Below, piece by piece: positions 15,589 to 24,385 of a stretch of 64,000 nucleotides of DNA. The stretch spans positions 155,873 through 219,872 of the forward strand of contig NZ_OBMO01000004.1 in NCBI RefSeq assembly GCF_900217905.1, read 5' to 3'. The position numbers and the translations under genes are program-made. This DNA comes from Alloalcanivorax xenomutans. GTDB lineage: Bacteria > Pseudomonadota > Gammaproteobacteria > Pseudomonadales > Alcanivoracaceae. Below the pieces are notes generated by a model. The model made no database searches. It was not told the origin of the DNA and worked only from the letters and a program-made list of their open reading frames with translations. How positions within the stretch are numbered: position 1 is the first letter of the stretch; every line of letters starts with the position of its first letter.

Positions 15589-17598
15589 TTACTGTATGCC
15601 GGGAGCGTCTTCCGTGACATCGACCAGGACCACCAGGCCGAGTTCATTGGGATCGCCATCATCGGGTACCCAACGGGTGGTGAATACGCCCAGGCTGGCA
15701 TCCTGGTTGAAGAACCCTTCCATGAGGTTATGACCGTCTTCGTCGTTGAGGGTCAGTGTTGTGGCGCCCTGGGCGTCGACGCTCACGGCCACGGGTTGAT
15801 TGATGCTGTCCTGCTCCACGGAAAGATCACCGCCGAGGCCGCTTTTTTCCACCACGGTAAAGTGGCCGTCCAGGGTGCCGGCGGTGGCACTGTTCAGGTT
15901 GATGTAGCTGTTGAACCGGCTGTTGATCATCTCAATATCACTGGTTCCGTTACCGGCTCCCTCCAGTGACACGGACAACAACATCAAACGGTATCGCTTA
16001 CCGGCGATATCCGGGGTGCTTTCCGGTAGTTTCACCATCAGAGTTTTGTTGAATTCCGCCCAGAGCGTGTCGTTGTTTTCGGTTTCCGCGAAGGCGATGA
16101 AGTCGAAGCTGTCGTTGATGAATCCATCGGTGGCCGTCGGCTGCCCTTGTTCGCTGCCCGCTGAAACAATATCCCCTTGGGCGGAGATGACAATCGGCTC
16201 TCCCGTGGAGCCGGTTTCGGATAGGGCCATGTAGGTGCCGCCGCTGCTTTCCAGCCCGACCCGGTGTCCCGTGCCGTCGCCTTGGTCGAAGGTGCCGTCG
16301 CCGTTGAAAGTGACGCGGCTGACTTCAGTCTGCAGCTCGATAACACCGGACTGCACGTAGGTCTCCATGAAAACCCGCCCGAAGGTGCCGTTAAGATCGG
16401 AACTCTCCATGGGCGAGGGGGAGCGTGCGAAGACCTCCAGGGCCCGAAACGCCTCGTCTCCTTTCCGGTCATTGGGGTTCAACGCATCCGGTTGCTGATC
16501 ACCATTGGTGTCGGTAGTGCCATAGCGCACCGCGGCTTCCTGGGAAAGCAGGAAAAACAGGCCCTTCTCCTTCACTTTCTGCAGGTTGTAGACCATTGCG
16601 GGGTAGCGAAAGGCGTAATCACCGTTCACGCTTTCTTCGAAGGGGCCCTCTATGGTGAGAAGGCCGGAATGACTCAAGGTGCCAGAGAGAGCTTCACTAT
16701 CCTCGATGCCGGTTTCATAGAACAGTGAAGCGGTTGCCACACTGGAGCCGGAGAAGTTGGAATAGGCATTCTCTTCGGTCTCTAGCGTGATTGACACGAT
16801 ATTGCCGCCGCCGTCGGCGAAACTGAATTCGCTTAACCAGAGATCATTGGCGAAGGTGCCGAAGTTGTCATTGTCGCTGTCATGCAACCCCAGGCCGAAG
16901 GCGGAGCTGCGATAATTGCCGGTAACGCCGCTGGCATCGCCTGGTTGGCTGTTGATGGCCGCGACCTGCTGTTCCACGAACTCACCCACTTCCAGGTCCA
17001 GTTTGGAAAGCATGTCACTGAGATCGTTGCCAGCGGTGAGGTCGAACGTATCCACCTTGCCTTTTAATGTCACCACTTCGGAGACGGTCAGTTGGTCAAG
17101 ATCCACGCCTTGTTCAATAAATTTTCTCAGCACGAATTCGGATACCGGATTGATGTCCACCATTCGGTCGACCACCTGGGCGCGCATCTGAGCACCGGAT
17201 CCCGTGATACGCACGAGCAGATTGCCTGCCAGGTTCACGTCTTGTGGCAGGGGCAAAGTGTAATCCCCGCTGATCGAGGTAACCGTTTCCGCAAGCACGT
17301 CGCCCACCGGATTGCCCTCGTCGTCGATTCGCAGAAGCTGGACGGTGGCGCCTGCCACCGGGTCAAGACCGGTGATCGCCGCGTTGGCGGGGGAAATCAG
17401 CAGGTTCAGGGCGATCTCCAGAAAGCCCGGTTGAGGGTGAATGGCCACCGCGCCAGTTGGAGCGGTGGCGGTACCGTTGATGCTCAGGCCGCTATCGCCA
17501 TCCCCGGCGCCGCCGCCGGAAGAGGAGGAGCCACCGCACCCGGAAACAAGTGTGGCCGATGCCACCGAAGCAATCAGGAGTAAGGTCGTTTTTTTCAT
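15589..17598 (-). CDS. Large secreted lipoprotein of unknown function
   Basis: 669 residues. The N-terminus is a lipoprotein signal (MKKTTLLLIASVASATLVSGC with the lipobox LVSGC), followed by a Ser/Gly linker (GGSSSSGGG), so the mature protein should be lipidated at about C21 and carried to the outer membrane. The body is acidic and rich in Asp, Gly, Thr and Ser, with beta-strand patterns and no enzyme motif I recognise. DSDNDNFG and DTNGDQQPD look like Ca-binding or thrombospondin-3-like short motifs. It lies upstream of the LuxR-fusion gene on the same strand, 111 bases apart. Function unknown. Confidence 0.8.
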   Translation of the reverse strand: MKKTTLLLIASVASATLVSGCGGSSSSGGGAGDGDSGLSINGTATAPTGAVAIHPQPGFLEIALNLLISPANAAITGLDPVAGATVQLLRIDDEGNPVGDVLAETVTSISGDYTLPLPQDVNLAGNLLVRITGSGAQMRAQVVDRMVDINPVSEFVLRKFIEQGVDLDQLTVSEVVTLKGKVDTFDLTAGNDLSDMLSKLDLEVGEFVEQQVAAINSQPGDASGVTGNYRSSAFGLGLHDSDNDNFGTFANDLWLSEFSFADGGGNIVSITLETEENAYSNFSGSSVATASLFYETGIEDSEALSGTLSHSGLLTIEGPFEESVNGDYAFRYPAMVYNLQKVKEKGLFFLLSQEAAVRYGTTDTNGDQQPDALNPNDRKGDEAFRALEVFARSPSPMESSDLNGTFGRVFMETYVQSGVIELQTEVSRVTFNGDGTFDQGDGTGHRVGLESSGGTYMALSETGSTGEPIVISAQGDIVSAGSEQGQPTATDGFINDSFDFIAFAETENNDTLWAEFNKTLMVKLPESTPDIAGKRYRLMLLSVSLEGAGNGTSDIEMINSRFNSYINLNSATAGTLDGHFTVVEKSGLGGDLSVEQDSINQPVAVSVDAQGATTLTLNDEDGHNLMEGFFNQDASLGVFTTRWVPDDGDPNELGLVVLVDVTEDAPGIQ

Positions 17599-17673
17599 CG
17601 TCGTTCCACCAGTCCCAAATCAGAGTCTCTTGAGTGTAGGGAGTCGGTAGAGCGCGCACATACCCCATATGGG

Positions 17674-18582
17674 TTATCGGTGGATTCCACCGGGGCCAGA
17701 GCCTGTGTCCCGGATGCCGATGGCTTTGATCACCGAGACCATATCCGTTTCCCCCAGGCCCATGGCTTCGGTATTGGCGTAGAGAGCAAGACAGATATCC
17801 ATCAGCGGGGAGGCGATGCCGGCGGCCCGTGCTGATTCCACCACCAAACGATTGTTCTTCAGCACATCGGTGATGCCTGCCTGCCGTTCAAAGTTGTGTT
17901 GCAGCAGTTTGGTCATTTTGCTGCGGGAGACGTCACTGGCCATGGGGCCCGCATCAAGAATCGCCGCGAAACACGCCATGTCCAACCGGTGCCGTTGTGC
18001 GAAATGGGTGGCTTCGGCAAGCCCGGTGACCAGCGTGATGAGGAAGGTGTTGATCGCCAGCTTCATACGCAAGGCGCCAGGCACCGGGCCGCAGTCGAAA
18101 CTTTCATGACACATCGCCGCGAGGAGTGGACGGACCGCCTCGACGTCCTCTTCTCTACCCGCGAGCATAGCCACCAGCCGGCCGGCTTGTGCCGGTTGGC
18201 GCGAACCGGAGACGGGCGCTTCAACATAGCGACCGCCCGAGGCCTGGATATCGGTGGCGAGCGAGAGGGAGTATTCCGGGGGAACGGTGGACATATTGAC
18301 GATCGTGCGGGCCGCGACGCGCTTGGGGAACTCCGGCTCGTTGCGGGCCAGCACCGCGTCGATGGCGCCGCCGTCGGTCAGCATCAGAATGATCGTGCCG
18401 CATTGATGATACAGATCCCGTATGTCCTTCATCGCCGTGGCGCCGGCGGCGACCAAGCGTGGGTACTTCGTCGTCGATCGGCTCCAGACCCGCAGCGGGA
18501 TGCCTGCCGTTGCCAGATTCAAGGCCATGGGTTCGCCCATGGTGCCCAGGCCGATAAAGCCGATGGGAGGGGAGACCACCAT
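17674..18582 (-). CDS. NAD(P)-dependent beta-hydroxyacid dehydrogenase (3-hydroxyisobutyrate dehydrogenase family)
   Basis: 302 residues. The Rossmann motif GFIGLGTMGEPMALNL opens the protein, then APVSGSRQPAQAG is the substrate-binding signature, and KLAINTF carries the catalytic lysine of the family. Members oxidise short beta-hydroxy acids such as 3-hydroxyisobutyrate or reduce tartronate semialdehyde in the cytoplasm. It is divergent from a LysR regulator 138 bases away, which probably controls it. Substrate is not resolvable by eye. Confidence 0.85.
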   Translation of the reverse strand: MVVSPPIGFIGLGTMGEPMALNLATAGIPLRVWSRSTTKYPRLVAAGATAMKDIRDLYHQCGTIILMLTDGGAIDAVLARNEPEFPKRVAARTIVNMSTVPPEYSLSLATDIQASGGRYVEAPVSGSRQPAQAGRLVAMLAGREEDVEAVRPLLAAMCHESFDCGPVPGALRMKLAINTFLITLVTGLAEATHFAQRHRLDMACFAAILDAGPMASDVSRSKMTKLLQHNFERQAGITDVLKNNRLVVESARAAGIASPLMDICLALYANTEAMGLGETDMVSVIKAIGIRDTGSGPGGIHR

Positions 18583-18720
18583 ATTTGATTACCCCGATAG
18601 CGTTGGATCGGCCGTTGGCGGTCACCATGACCGCCGGCACTGGGCGGTACTGTAGGAAGCTGATCTTCTTTTGTATATCGAATAATATTAAAGTGAAACT
18701 TCAGTAAAACGGGTATGTGA

Positions 18721-19614
18721 GTGGCGGCCAGATTCGATATTGATGCTTTGCGTACTTTGGTGGCGGGTACCGATGCCGGCAGCTTTGCGCGGGCGGCCGT
18801 GCAACTCGGCCGCTCTCAGTCCGCGGTCAGTATGCAGTTGAAGCGCCTCGAAGAGCAGGCCGGCCTGGTGTTGTTCGAGCGCAAGGGGCGTGGGCTGGTG
18901 CTGACCGAGGCTGGCGATGCGCTGCTGCACTACGCCCGCCGCATCGTCGAACTGCATGATGACGCGGCCAGAGCGCTCGGGGCGGCCACCAGGGCGGCGA
19001 CGATCCGGGTCGGATTGCCGCAGGATTTTGCCGAGGATGTTCTGCCCGAGGCGATGACGCTCTTTGCCCACCATAATCCGGATGTGCATGTGGAGGTGAG
19101 GGCGGGTCGGAACCATGCTCTGGAAGAAGAGGTGCGCGCGGGCAGGCTGGATCTCGCCATCGCGTTTGCCCGGCCCGGTACCGCGGCGGCGGGGGATTCC
19201 CTGGTCGCCATGCCGATGTACTGGTTCAAAGGCACGGAGCCGGTAAGTCGTGCGGATCCTTCGGCGCCGATTCCCCTGGTGCTCTTTAACCATCCTTGTT
19301 TGTTCCGGCAGGCCGCATTACAGGCTCTGGATAAAAAGGGCGTGCCATGGAGACTGGCGTTGACCACGCCCAGCCTTCCCGGCGTTTGGGCGGCCTTGCG
19401 GTTTGGTCGCGGCATTACGGCTCGAACGGCCCATGCCATTCCTGAAGGCATATACAGGATCGATGATGGCGGCACTCTTTCGTCTCTCCCGCCTCTCCCA
19501 CCCCTCCCGCCACTAGAACTGCGGATGTTCGTCCGCTCTGATTTATCGCGAACCGCCGCGCGGTTCAGGGACGTGCTTGCCTCGGTGGTTCAGCGCTTGG
19601 CGGGCCATGCATGA
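18721..19614 (+). CDS. LysR-family transcriptional regulator
   Basis: 297 residues. The N-terminal winged helix-turn-helix is classical: FDIDALRTLVAGTDAGSFARAA then SQSAVSMQLKRLEEQ and FERKGRGLVLTEAG. The rest is the periplasmic-binding-protein-like effector domain. The start is a GTG at 18721 directly after an in-frame TGA, with a poor ribosome site, so the true start could differ slightly. A short tandem repeat encodes LPPLPPLPPL near residue 260. It is divergent from the hydroxyacid dehydrogenase gene, the normal LysR target arrangement; an AT-rich patch at 18671-18693 in the shared gap is the likely binding region. Confidence 0.88.
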   Translation: MAARFDIDALRTLVAGTDAGSFARAAVQLGRSQSAVSMQLKRLEEQAGLVLFERKGRGLVLTEAGDALLHYARRIVELHDDAARALGAATRAATIRVGLPQDFAEDVLPEAMTLFAHHNPDVHVEVRAGRNHALEEEVRAGRLDLAIAFARPGTAAAGDSLVAMPMYWFKGTEPVSRADPSAPIPLVLFNHPCLFRQAALQALDKKGVPWRLALTTPSLPGVWAALRFGRGITARTAHAIPEGIYRIDDGGTLSSLPPLPPLPPLELRMFVRSDLSRTAARFRDVLASVVQRLAGHA

Positions 19615-19701
19615 CAGGCCGGATCAGGCGGATGACCGCGAATGCGTGAGAAGAACAGGGGGCGGGTATGAGGTGTGTATTCGCTTTTTTAGCGCGTCTC
19701 A

Positions 19702-21063
19702 TTATCTCTGCGCCGCGATCACTTCCCTGGCGGCGCGCATGCCTGACTGCAAGGCGCCCTCCAGATACCCCGTCCATTCGATGGCGGTTTCCGTCCCGGC
19801 CCAATGAATCCGGCCGCAGGGTTCCCGCAAAGTGTCGCCGAAGGAGGTGATGACGCCCGGAGCGGTGTGAGCCACGTAGCAGCCCCGGCTCCAGGGTTCG
19901 GCGGTCCAGTCCTGTTCCACGTAGTCGATGGGGTTGGCGGCGTCCTGACCGAAGTAATGGACCAGATCGGTAATCACCTGTTGGCGTCGGGCCGTTTCGT
20001 CGTGGGCGCTCATGGCGATGGCATGGTCGCCGTCGATAAAGCCCACCAGGACGCCCATGCCGCTGTCATCCAGTGACTGGTCGAAGACCACATTGAAAAT
20101 CCGGTCGTTGCTGACGACGGCGCCATTGAGACCACGCTGACGCCAGAAGGCGCTTTGGTAAGCCACATGAATCTTGATCACCGAGCCCATGGGCATGCGC
20201 TCCAGCAAGGCGCTGCGTTTGGAGGGCAGGGGCCGGTTGTAACCAATCTTGCCTGCCAGCACCGGCGGGACCGCCATGATCAAGTATGGCGCGGTGTATT
20301 TCCGCCCTTCGGTGGTGACGGTGACGTACTGACCGTTCTGTTCCACCGCCAGTACCGGGGCATTGAGCACGATGCCGCCGCCGAGCTGTTCGGCCATGCG
20401 CTCGGGAATGCGCCAGGCGCCGCCGATGAATTTATCCTGCTGGGCGCCCCCTTGGGTGCCGATCAGGGTTTCCAGTCCCTGCCCCTGGCGCAGGTATTCC
20501 AGGAAGCACAAATAAGAGACCTGGCGGGGTTCCGCGCACAGCACGGCGCGGGCAATGGTGCGGGCGAATTCCCGGGCGCCACGGGTGTGAACGTGTTTGA
20601 GGATCCAACTTTCCAGAGTTTCTGAATCCCATTGTTTGGCTTTCACTGCCAGCCAGGGTTCGGCGGTGGTGGGCAGACTTCGCATCTCCTTGGCCCATCT
20701 GCGTTCAAGTCGCCCCAGTTCCAGCAGGGACAGGAACGGCAGCCTGGGGATGTCGGAGCGGTAGCTGCTGAGCTTGCCATCCAGGGAAAGCAGGCTGGCT
20801 CCGGTTGTATATTGGGGTGTGGTTTTTACCCCCAGCGTGTTGGCTTGATCCAGCAACAGGGTCTGTTGTGGTCCCACCCACTGGCCGCCCAGATCGATGG
20901 TCTGGCCGGCGATTTCACCGGGCATGGAGCGCCCGCCCACCCGGTCCCGGGCCTCCAGTACGGTCACTCGCTTGCCTGCCTGCTTGAGTTCCAGGGCAGC
21001 CTTGAGCCCCGCGAGGCCCGCGCCAACGATGATGACATCCTGCCGCGGATCGGTATGGTTCAT
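19702..21063 (-). CDS. FAD-dependent amine oxidase (monoamine oxidase-like)
   Basis: 453 residues from an ATG at 21063. VIIVGAGLAGLKAALELKQA is the FAD dinucleotide-binding motif, followed by EARDRVGGRSM and the DLGGQWVGPQQ segment of flavin amine oxidases. The C-terminus has RIHWAGTETAIEWTGYLEGA, which contacts FAD. These enzymes oxidise primary or polyamines to aldehydes with release of ammonia and peroxide. It is divergent from a TetR gene with a 22-bp palindrome between them, so that regulator probably represses it. The upstream extension of the frame overlaps the operator and the regulator and is not used. Confidence 0.88.
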   Translation of the reverse strand: MNHTDPRQDVIIVGAGLAGLKAALELKQAGKRVTVLEARDRVGGRSMPGEIAGQTIDLGGQWVGPQQTLLLDQANTLGVKTTPQYTTGASLLSLDGKLSSYRSDIPRLPFLSLLELGRLERRWAKEMRSLPTTAEPWLAVKAKQWDSETLESWILKHVHTRGAREFARTIARAVLCAEPRQVSYLCFLEYLRQGQGLETLIGTQGGAQQDKFIGGAWRIPERMAEQLGGGIVLNAPVLAVEQNGQYVTVTTEGRKYTAPYLIMAVPPVLAGKIGYNRPLPSKRSALLERMPMGSVIKIHVAYQSAFWRQRGLNGAVVSNDRIFNVVFDQSLDDSGMGVLVGFIDGDHAIAMSAHDETARRQQVITDLVHYFGQDAANPIDYVEQDWTAEPWSRGCYVAHTAPGVITSFGDTLREPCGRIHWAGTETAIEWTGYLEGALQSGMRAAREVIAAQR

Positions 21064-21099
21064 GGTGTTCTCGCACTCTTCCGGTGTCGGGAACTGGAA

Positions 21100-21121
21100 T
21101 TTAGTAAACGCGTTCACTAAA
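21100..21121. promoter_or_regulatory. 22-bp near-perfect TetR operator between amine oxidase and tetR genes
   Basis: TTTAGTAAACG (21100-21110) and CGTTCACTAAA (21111-21121) are inverted with one mismatch. The site lies 9 bases before the TetR ATG and 36 bases before the amine oxidase ATG, so one bound repressor can close both promoters. Confidence 0.75.
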
Positions 21122-21130
21122 ATCAACCCC

Positions 21131-21766
21131 ATGACCTCGACACAATCGAAAACCGCTCGCCGTGGCCGCCCGCCCCGTAGCCGGAAACAGGCGCGGGACA
21201 GCCGCCAGATGATCATTCGTGCCGCCCGCTCGCTGTTCGCGGAGGAAGGCTATCACGGTGTCTCCATGCGCAAGATCGCCACCATGGCCAACTGTTCCCC
21301 GGCCGCGCTGTACAAACTGTTCCCCGGCAAGCGTCAGCTATTGCTGCATATTTGGGAGGAGATCTTTGCCGGATTGATCGAGGCGTTGAACGCCTGCTAT
21401 CAGAACACGCCCGCCGCCGGGCGATTGGAAACCCTGTGTTTGACGTTCATCGATTTCTGGTTGTCCCGCCCTGACGACTATCGCGCCATTTTCCTGATCG
21501 AAGATCAGCCGAAGGCCGAGGGCGAAGGTTATTTCGTGGAAAGTTCCGGGATACAGGATGGGCTGAGGATTTTCCGTCAGGCCATCGTGGATGCCCAGAC
21601 GCAGGGCAATCTTGGCGCGGGGGACCCGGACGAAATGCAGAGCGTGTTGCTGTGCGGAATGCAAGGTGTGGCGATGAACCTGATCACCATCCCTGAGTAC
21701 CCTTGGGGTGACCCCGAGGTGGTCAAACGTGTCACGGTGCGGGCTCTGATCGCCGGATTACAGTAG
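21131..21766 (+). CDS. TetR-family transcriptional regulator
   Basis: 211 residues from ATG 21131. After a basic N-terminal arm (RRGRPPRSRKQ) the HTH reads IIRAARSLFAEEGYHGVSMRKIA and ALYKLFPGKRQLL, a standard TetR DNA-binding domain. The C-terminal part is the helical effector domain. Divergent from the amine oxidase gene and separated from it by a 22-bp palindrome, so it most likely represses that gene and itself. Inducer unknown, perhaps an amine. Longer upstream frames run through the neighbouring gene and are rejected. Confidence 0.88.
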   Translation: MTSTQSKTARRGRPPRSRKQARDSRQMIIRAARSLFAEEGYHGVSMRKIATMANCSPAALYKLFPGKRQLLLHIWEEIFAGLIEALNACYQNTPAAGRLETLCLTFIDFWLSRPDDYRAIFLIEDQPKAEGEGYFVESSGIQDGLRIFRQAIVDAQTQGNLGAGDPDEMQSVLLCGMQGVAMNLITIPEYPWGDPEVVKRVTVRALIAGLQ

Positions 21767-21791
21767 CCGGGTGGGGCCGGGCCGATGTGAC

Positions 21792-21819
21792 GGGAAGATG
21801 GTGAAATCGCCATCTTCCC
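21792..21819. terminator. Hairpin between convergent tetR and acyl-CoA synthetase genes
   Basis: GGGAAGATGG (21792-21801) and CCATCTTCCC (21810-21819) form a perfect 10-bp stem with an 8-base loop in the gap between two convergent stops. No strong T-run is present, but the location suits a bidirectional terminator. Confidence 0.55.
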
Positions 21820-21831
21820 TGGAGGTTGTCT

Positions 21832-23610
21832 TTACATCAGCTCAAGGCCCAGGTCGGCCAGTACCTTGTCGGCTTGTTCCCGCTGTTCCTCGGTTGGTGT
21901 GCGCTTCCAGTGCAAACTCACTTGTCGGGCACCGTTGTCCTGGCAGGTCACTGTCTCCAGGGCATCAACCGAGGATAATACGGCGCGAACCTGATGCTCG
22001 GTGGCCAGCTGTTTGAGTTTATAACGGGCGATTTTCCCCACCGGGGTGAGCGGCATTTCCTCAAGGATGAAGGCGTGCTTTGGCCGGGCCGGTGGTTCGG
22101 CGATGCGCTCACCCGTATGCGCGATGAGTTCCTCGGGGCTGACCTGCGCTCCCGGTGTCAGCGCGACATACAAAACCGGGAGTTCACCCGCATAGGCATC
22201 GGGCATGGCGACCGCCGCGGCCTGCGCCACGGCCGGGTGTTCCATGGCCACCTCCTCGATCAGTAGCGGGTCGATATTGTGTCCGCTACGAATGATGATT
22301 TCCTTGCTGCGGCCGACCAATCGTAGATCGCCCTCCTCGGTGACTTCGCCGAGATCGCCGGTGCTGATCCAGCCATCGGTGGGGCCGCCCTGGATGCCGT
22401 CGTTGGTGCGATAGCCCAGAAAAACATTCGGACCGGACACGAACACTTCACCGGTATCGCCGCGTTGGAAGCTGCCGTCCGGGCCGCCAATCGCCACCTT
22501 CATCATCGGGATGGGCTTGCCGCCGCAGATCGGGTGGTAGCCGCCATCGGCTTGTTGCGCGGTGGTGATGCCGGCGGTTTCGGTCTGGCCATAGAGCTGA
22601 CACACCGGTTTGCCGCTGACTTCTTCCACCTTCCGCTTCAATTCAGCGGGCAGTGGCGAGCCGCCGGTTACGAACCCTCGTAATGTACTCAGTGTCGAGC
22701 CGGCTCGTGGGCTGGATACCATCGCCGAGAGCATGGTCGGTACTCCGCCGACAAGGGTCGCCCGGGTCTCGTCCACCAAAGGCCAGAAGCGGCTGATGAC
22801 TTCTGGATTGCGTAGGCCCAGGGCAGTAGGAAACATCAGCGTGACGCCGGCCGCGATGCCGGAAAGCAGCATGTCGACGGAACCGCCGACGTGAAACAGA
22901 GGCAGCCCGGTAAGAATGCGATCGTTCTGCCGCCATCCGAGCGCCGAGGCAGCCATGATCGCGCCGGCCGCCAGATTGCGCTGCGTCAGCTCGGCAAGTT
23001 TGGGGGCGCCGGTGGTGCCGCCAGTGTGAACCAGCGCCGCCGGTGCCTCGGGAAAATCCTCAACAGGTGAATCAGTATTGCCGGCTGCAAGCAGCCGTGC
23101 CCAGGAAAACGAGTCTGAAGTCGGCTCTCCCAGCGCCACCTCGACCAGGTTGATCTCGCTATCCAGTAACTCGATGGCGGCGCCGACCCGCTCGCGGACA
23201 TCCAGGGCGGGGTGAGGCCCCATGACAATGACCTCCCTGGCCCGGGCCAGTTTGAACTGGGCGGCCAACGCTTCCGGAGACAACAACAGATTCACCGGGA
23301 AAGCGACGCCCACGGTGAGGGCGGCAATCAGGCTGGAGACCGCTTGAGGAACCAGTGGCAGAAGTATGGGGATACCGTCTCCCTGACTGACGCCTCGTGC
23401 TTTCAGTGCCCGGCAAAGGGTTTCCACTTCCTCGAGTAGCTGACCATAAGTGAGTGTCACGGGTTGTGGGTCGCTGGCATCGCGCAGATAGATCAGCGCG
23501 GGATGATCCGGACGCCGGGCTGCGGTCCGGCGCAGCAAAGCCAGCGGGCTGGGAGCCTGTTCAAGCAGTTTGGCGGCCTCAGTGTCGTCATGAGGAATAG
23601 CCTGGCTCAT
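21832..23610 (-). CDS. Acyl-CoA synthetase (AMP-forming, ANL superfamily)
   Basis: 592 residues. The phosphate-binding signature LVHTGGTTGAPKLAELT, the YGQTETAG motif and the late STGDLGEV and GRSKEIIIRSGHNI segments define the adenylate-forming superfamily. The catalytic lysine is in PVGKIARYKL. It activates a carboxylic acid with ATP to an acyl-CoA in the cytoplasm. The C-terminus extends about 50 residues beyond the usual end. It lies between two TetR genes and near a crotonase, so it probably supplies CoA esters to the surrounding catabolic genes. Chain length or aromatic preference is unknown. Confidence 0.88.
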   Translation of the reverse strand: MSQAIPHDDTEAAKLLEQAPSPLALLRRTAARRPDHPALIYLRDASDPQPVTLTYGQLLEEVETLCRALKARGVSQGDGIPILLPLVPQAVSSLIAALTVGVAFPVNLLLSPEALAAQFKLARAREVIVMGPHPALDVRERVGAAIELLDSEINLVEVALGEPTSDSFSWARLLAAGNTDSPVEDFPEAPAALVHTGGTTGAPKLAELTQRNLAAGAIMAASALGWRQNDRILTGLPLFHVGGSVDMLLSGIAAGVTLMFPTALGLRNPEVISRFWPLVDETRATLVGGVPTMLSAMVSSPRAGSTLSTLRGFVTGGSPLPAELKRKVEEVSGKPVCQLYGQTETAGITTAQQADGGYHPICGGKPIPMMKVAIGGPDGSFQRGDTGEVFVSGPNVFLGYRTNDGIQGGPTDGWISTGDLGEVTEEGDLRLVGRSKEIIIRSGHNIDPLLIEEVAMEHPAVAQAAAVAMPDAYAGELPVLYVALTPGAQVSPEELIAHTGERIAEPPARPKHAFILEEMPLTPVGKIARYKLKQLATEHQVRAVLSSVDALETVTCQDNGARQVSLHWKRTPTEEQREQADKVLADLGLELM

Positions 23611-23698
23611 CGATTCGTCTCCTGTTTCTTTGTTTTCAAATGAGGATGGATTGCCAACCCGCCCGAATTGAGACGAAAAGAGCTTTCGGTGACGGTGC

Positions 23699-24295
23699 TC
23701 AGGTTTCCAGTGATTTTTTGATCACTTCAACCCACAACGAAATCATTCGCCATCGATATTCGGGCCGTTTTCTCAGGATGTCGGAGAAGGCCACGCCTCT
23801 GAGGAATTCCACGCTGAGATCCGCCAGAAGCTGATAATTTTCGTGCTTCTTCCAGCATTCAAGGAGCTTCCCGACCACCCGGTCCAGGTCAAAGCGGGCT
23901 GCTTTTTCCGCCTGATACAGAGCGTCGCGTAATTCCTGATCGTTGCGTGAAATCGCCCACAGCTCCATTTCGGCCAGATACGAGGGGCGGGCCATGTTGT
24001 CGCTTAATGCGATCAGCGCTTTTTCCACGTCCTCGGCCGGGTCCGAGCAGCTCAGAAAGGATTCATTGATCTGTTGCTCGTTCATCCGGACCAGTCTCTC
24101 GATGGTGGAGGCGAGTAATTCCGCTCTGCTCGGGAAGTGATAAAGCAGGGCTCCGCGACTCACGTTCGCTCTTTTCTGAACCGCCACCGTGGTGGTTTTT
24201 GCCACGCCTTCATCAATCAGCAATGCCACCGCCGCGTCGGTAATCCGGTCCTTCAAGGAAGGGACGGGCCGTGCTTCGGACGTTGAGGTCTTCAT
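23699..24295 (-). CDS. TetR-family transcriptional regulator
   Basis: 198 residues. HTH: ITDAAVALLIDEGVAKTTTVAVQKRA then RGALLYHFPSRAELL, a TetR domain with the YHF helix-turn motif. It is divergent from the crotonase gene at 24386, and a perfect 20-bp palindrome lies between them, so it should repress that gene and itself. The acyl-CoA synthetase gene follows on the same strand 88 bases later and may be part of the regulon. Effector probably an acyl-CoA or acid, by analogy. Confidence 0.88.
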   Translation of the reverse strand: MKTSTSEARPVPSLKDRITDAAVALLIDEGVAKTTTVAVQKRANVSRGALLYHFPSRAELLASTIERLVRMNEQQINESFLSCSDPAEDVEKALIALSDNMARPSYLAEMELWAISRNDQELRDALYQAEKAARFDLDRVVGKLLECWKKHENYQLLADLSVEFLRGVAFSDILRKRPEYRWRMISLWVEVIKKSLET

Positions 24296-24330
24296 TGAGT
24301 TTGCACTCCGAAATCCAGGGTGATACTTTG

Positions 24331-24350
24331 CAGTCAGTCATGACTGACTG
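24331..24350. promoter_or_regulatory. Perfect 20-bp palindromic operator
   Basis: CAGTCAGTCATGACTGACTG is perfectly self-complementary. It lies 35 bases before both divergent starts, tetR (24295) and crotonase (24386). Confidence 0.8.
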
Positions 24351-24385
24351 TCAAGAAGTCGAAAACCCCCTTATTGGAGAGAATC

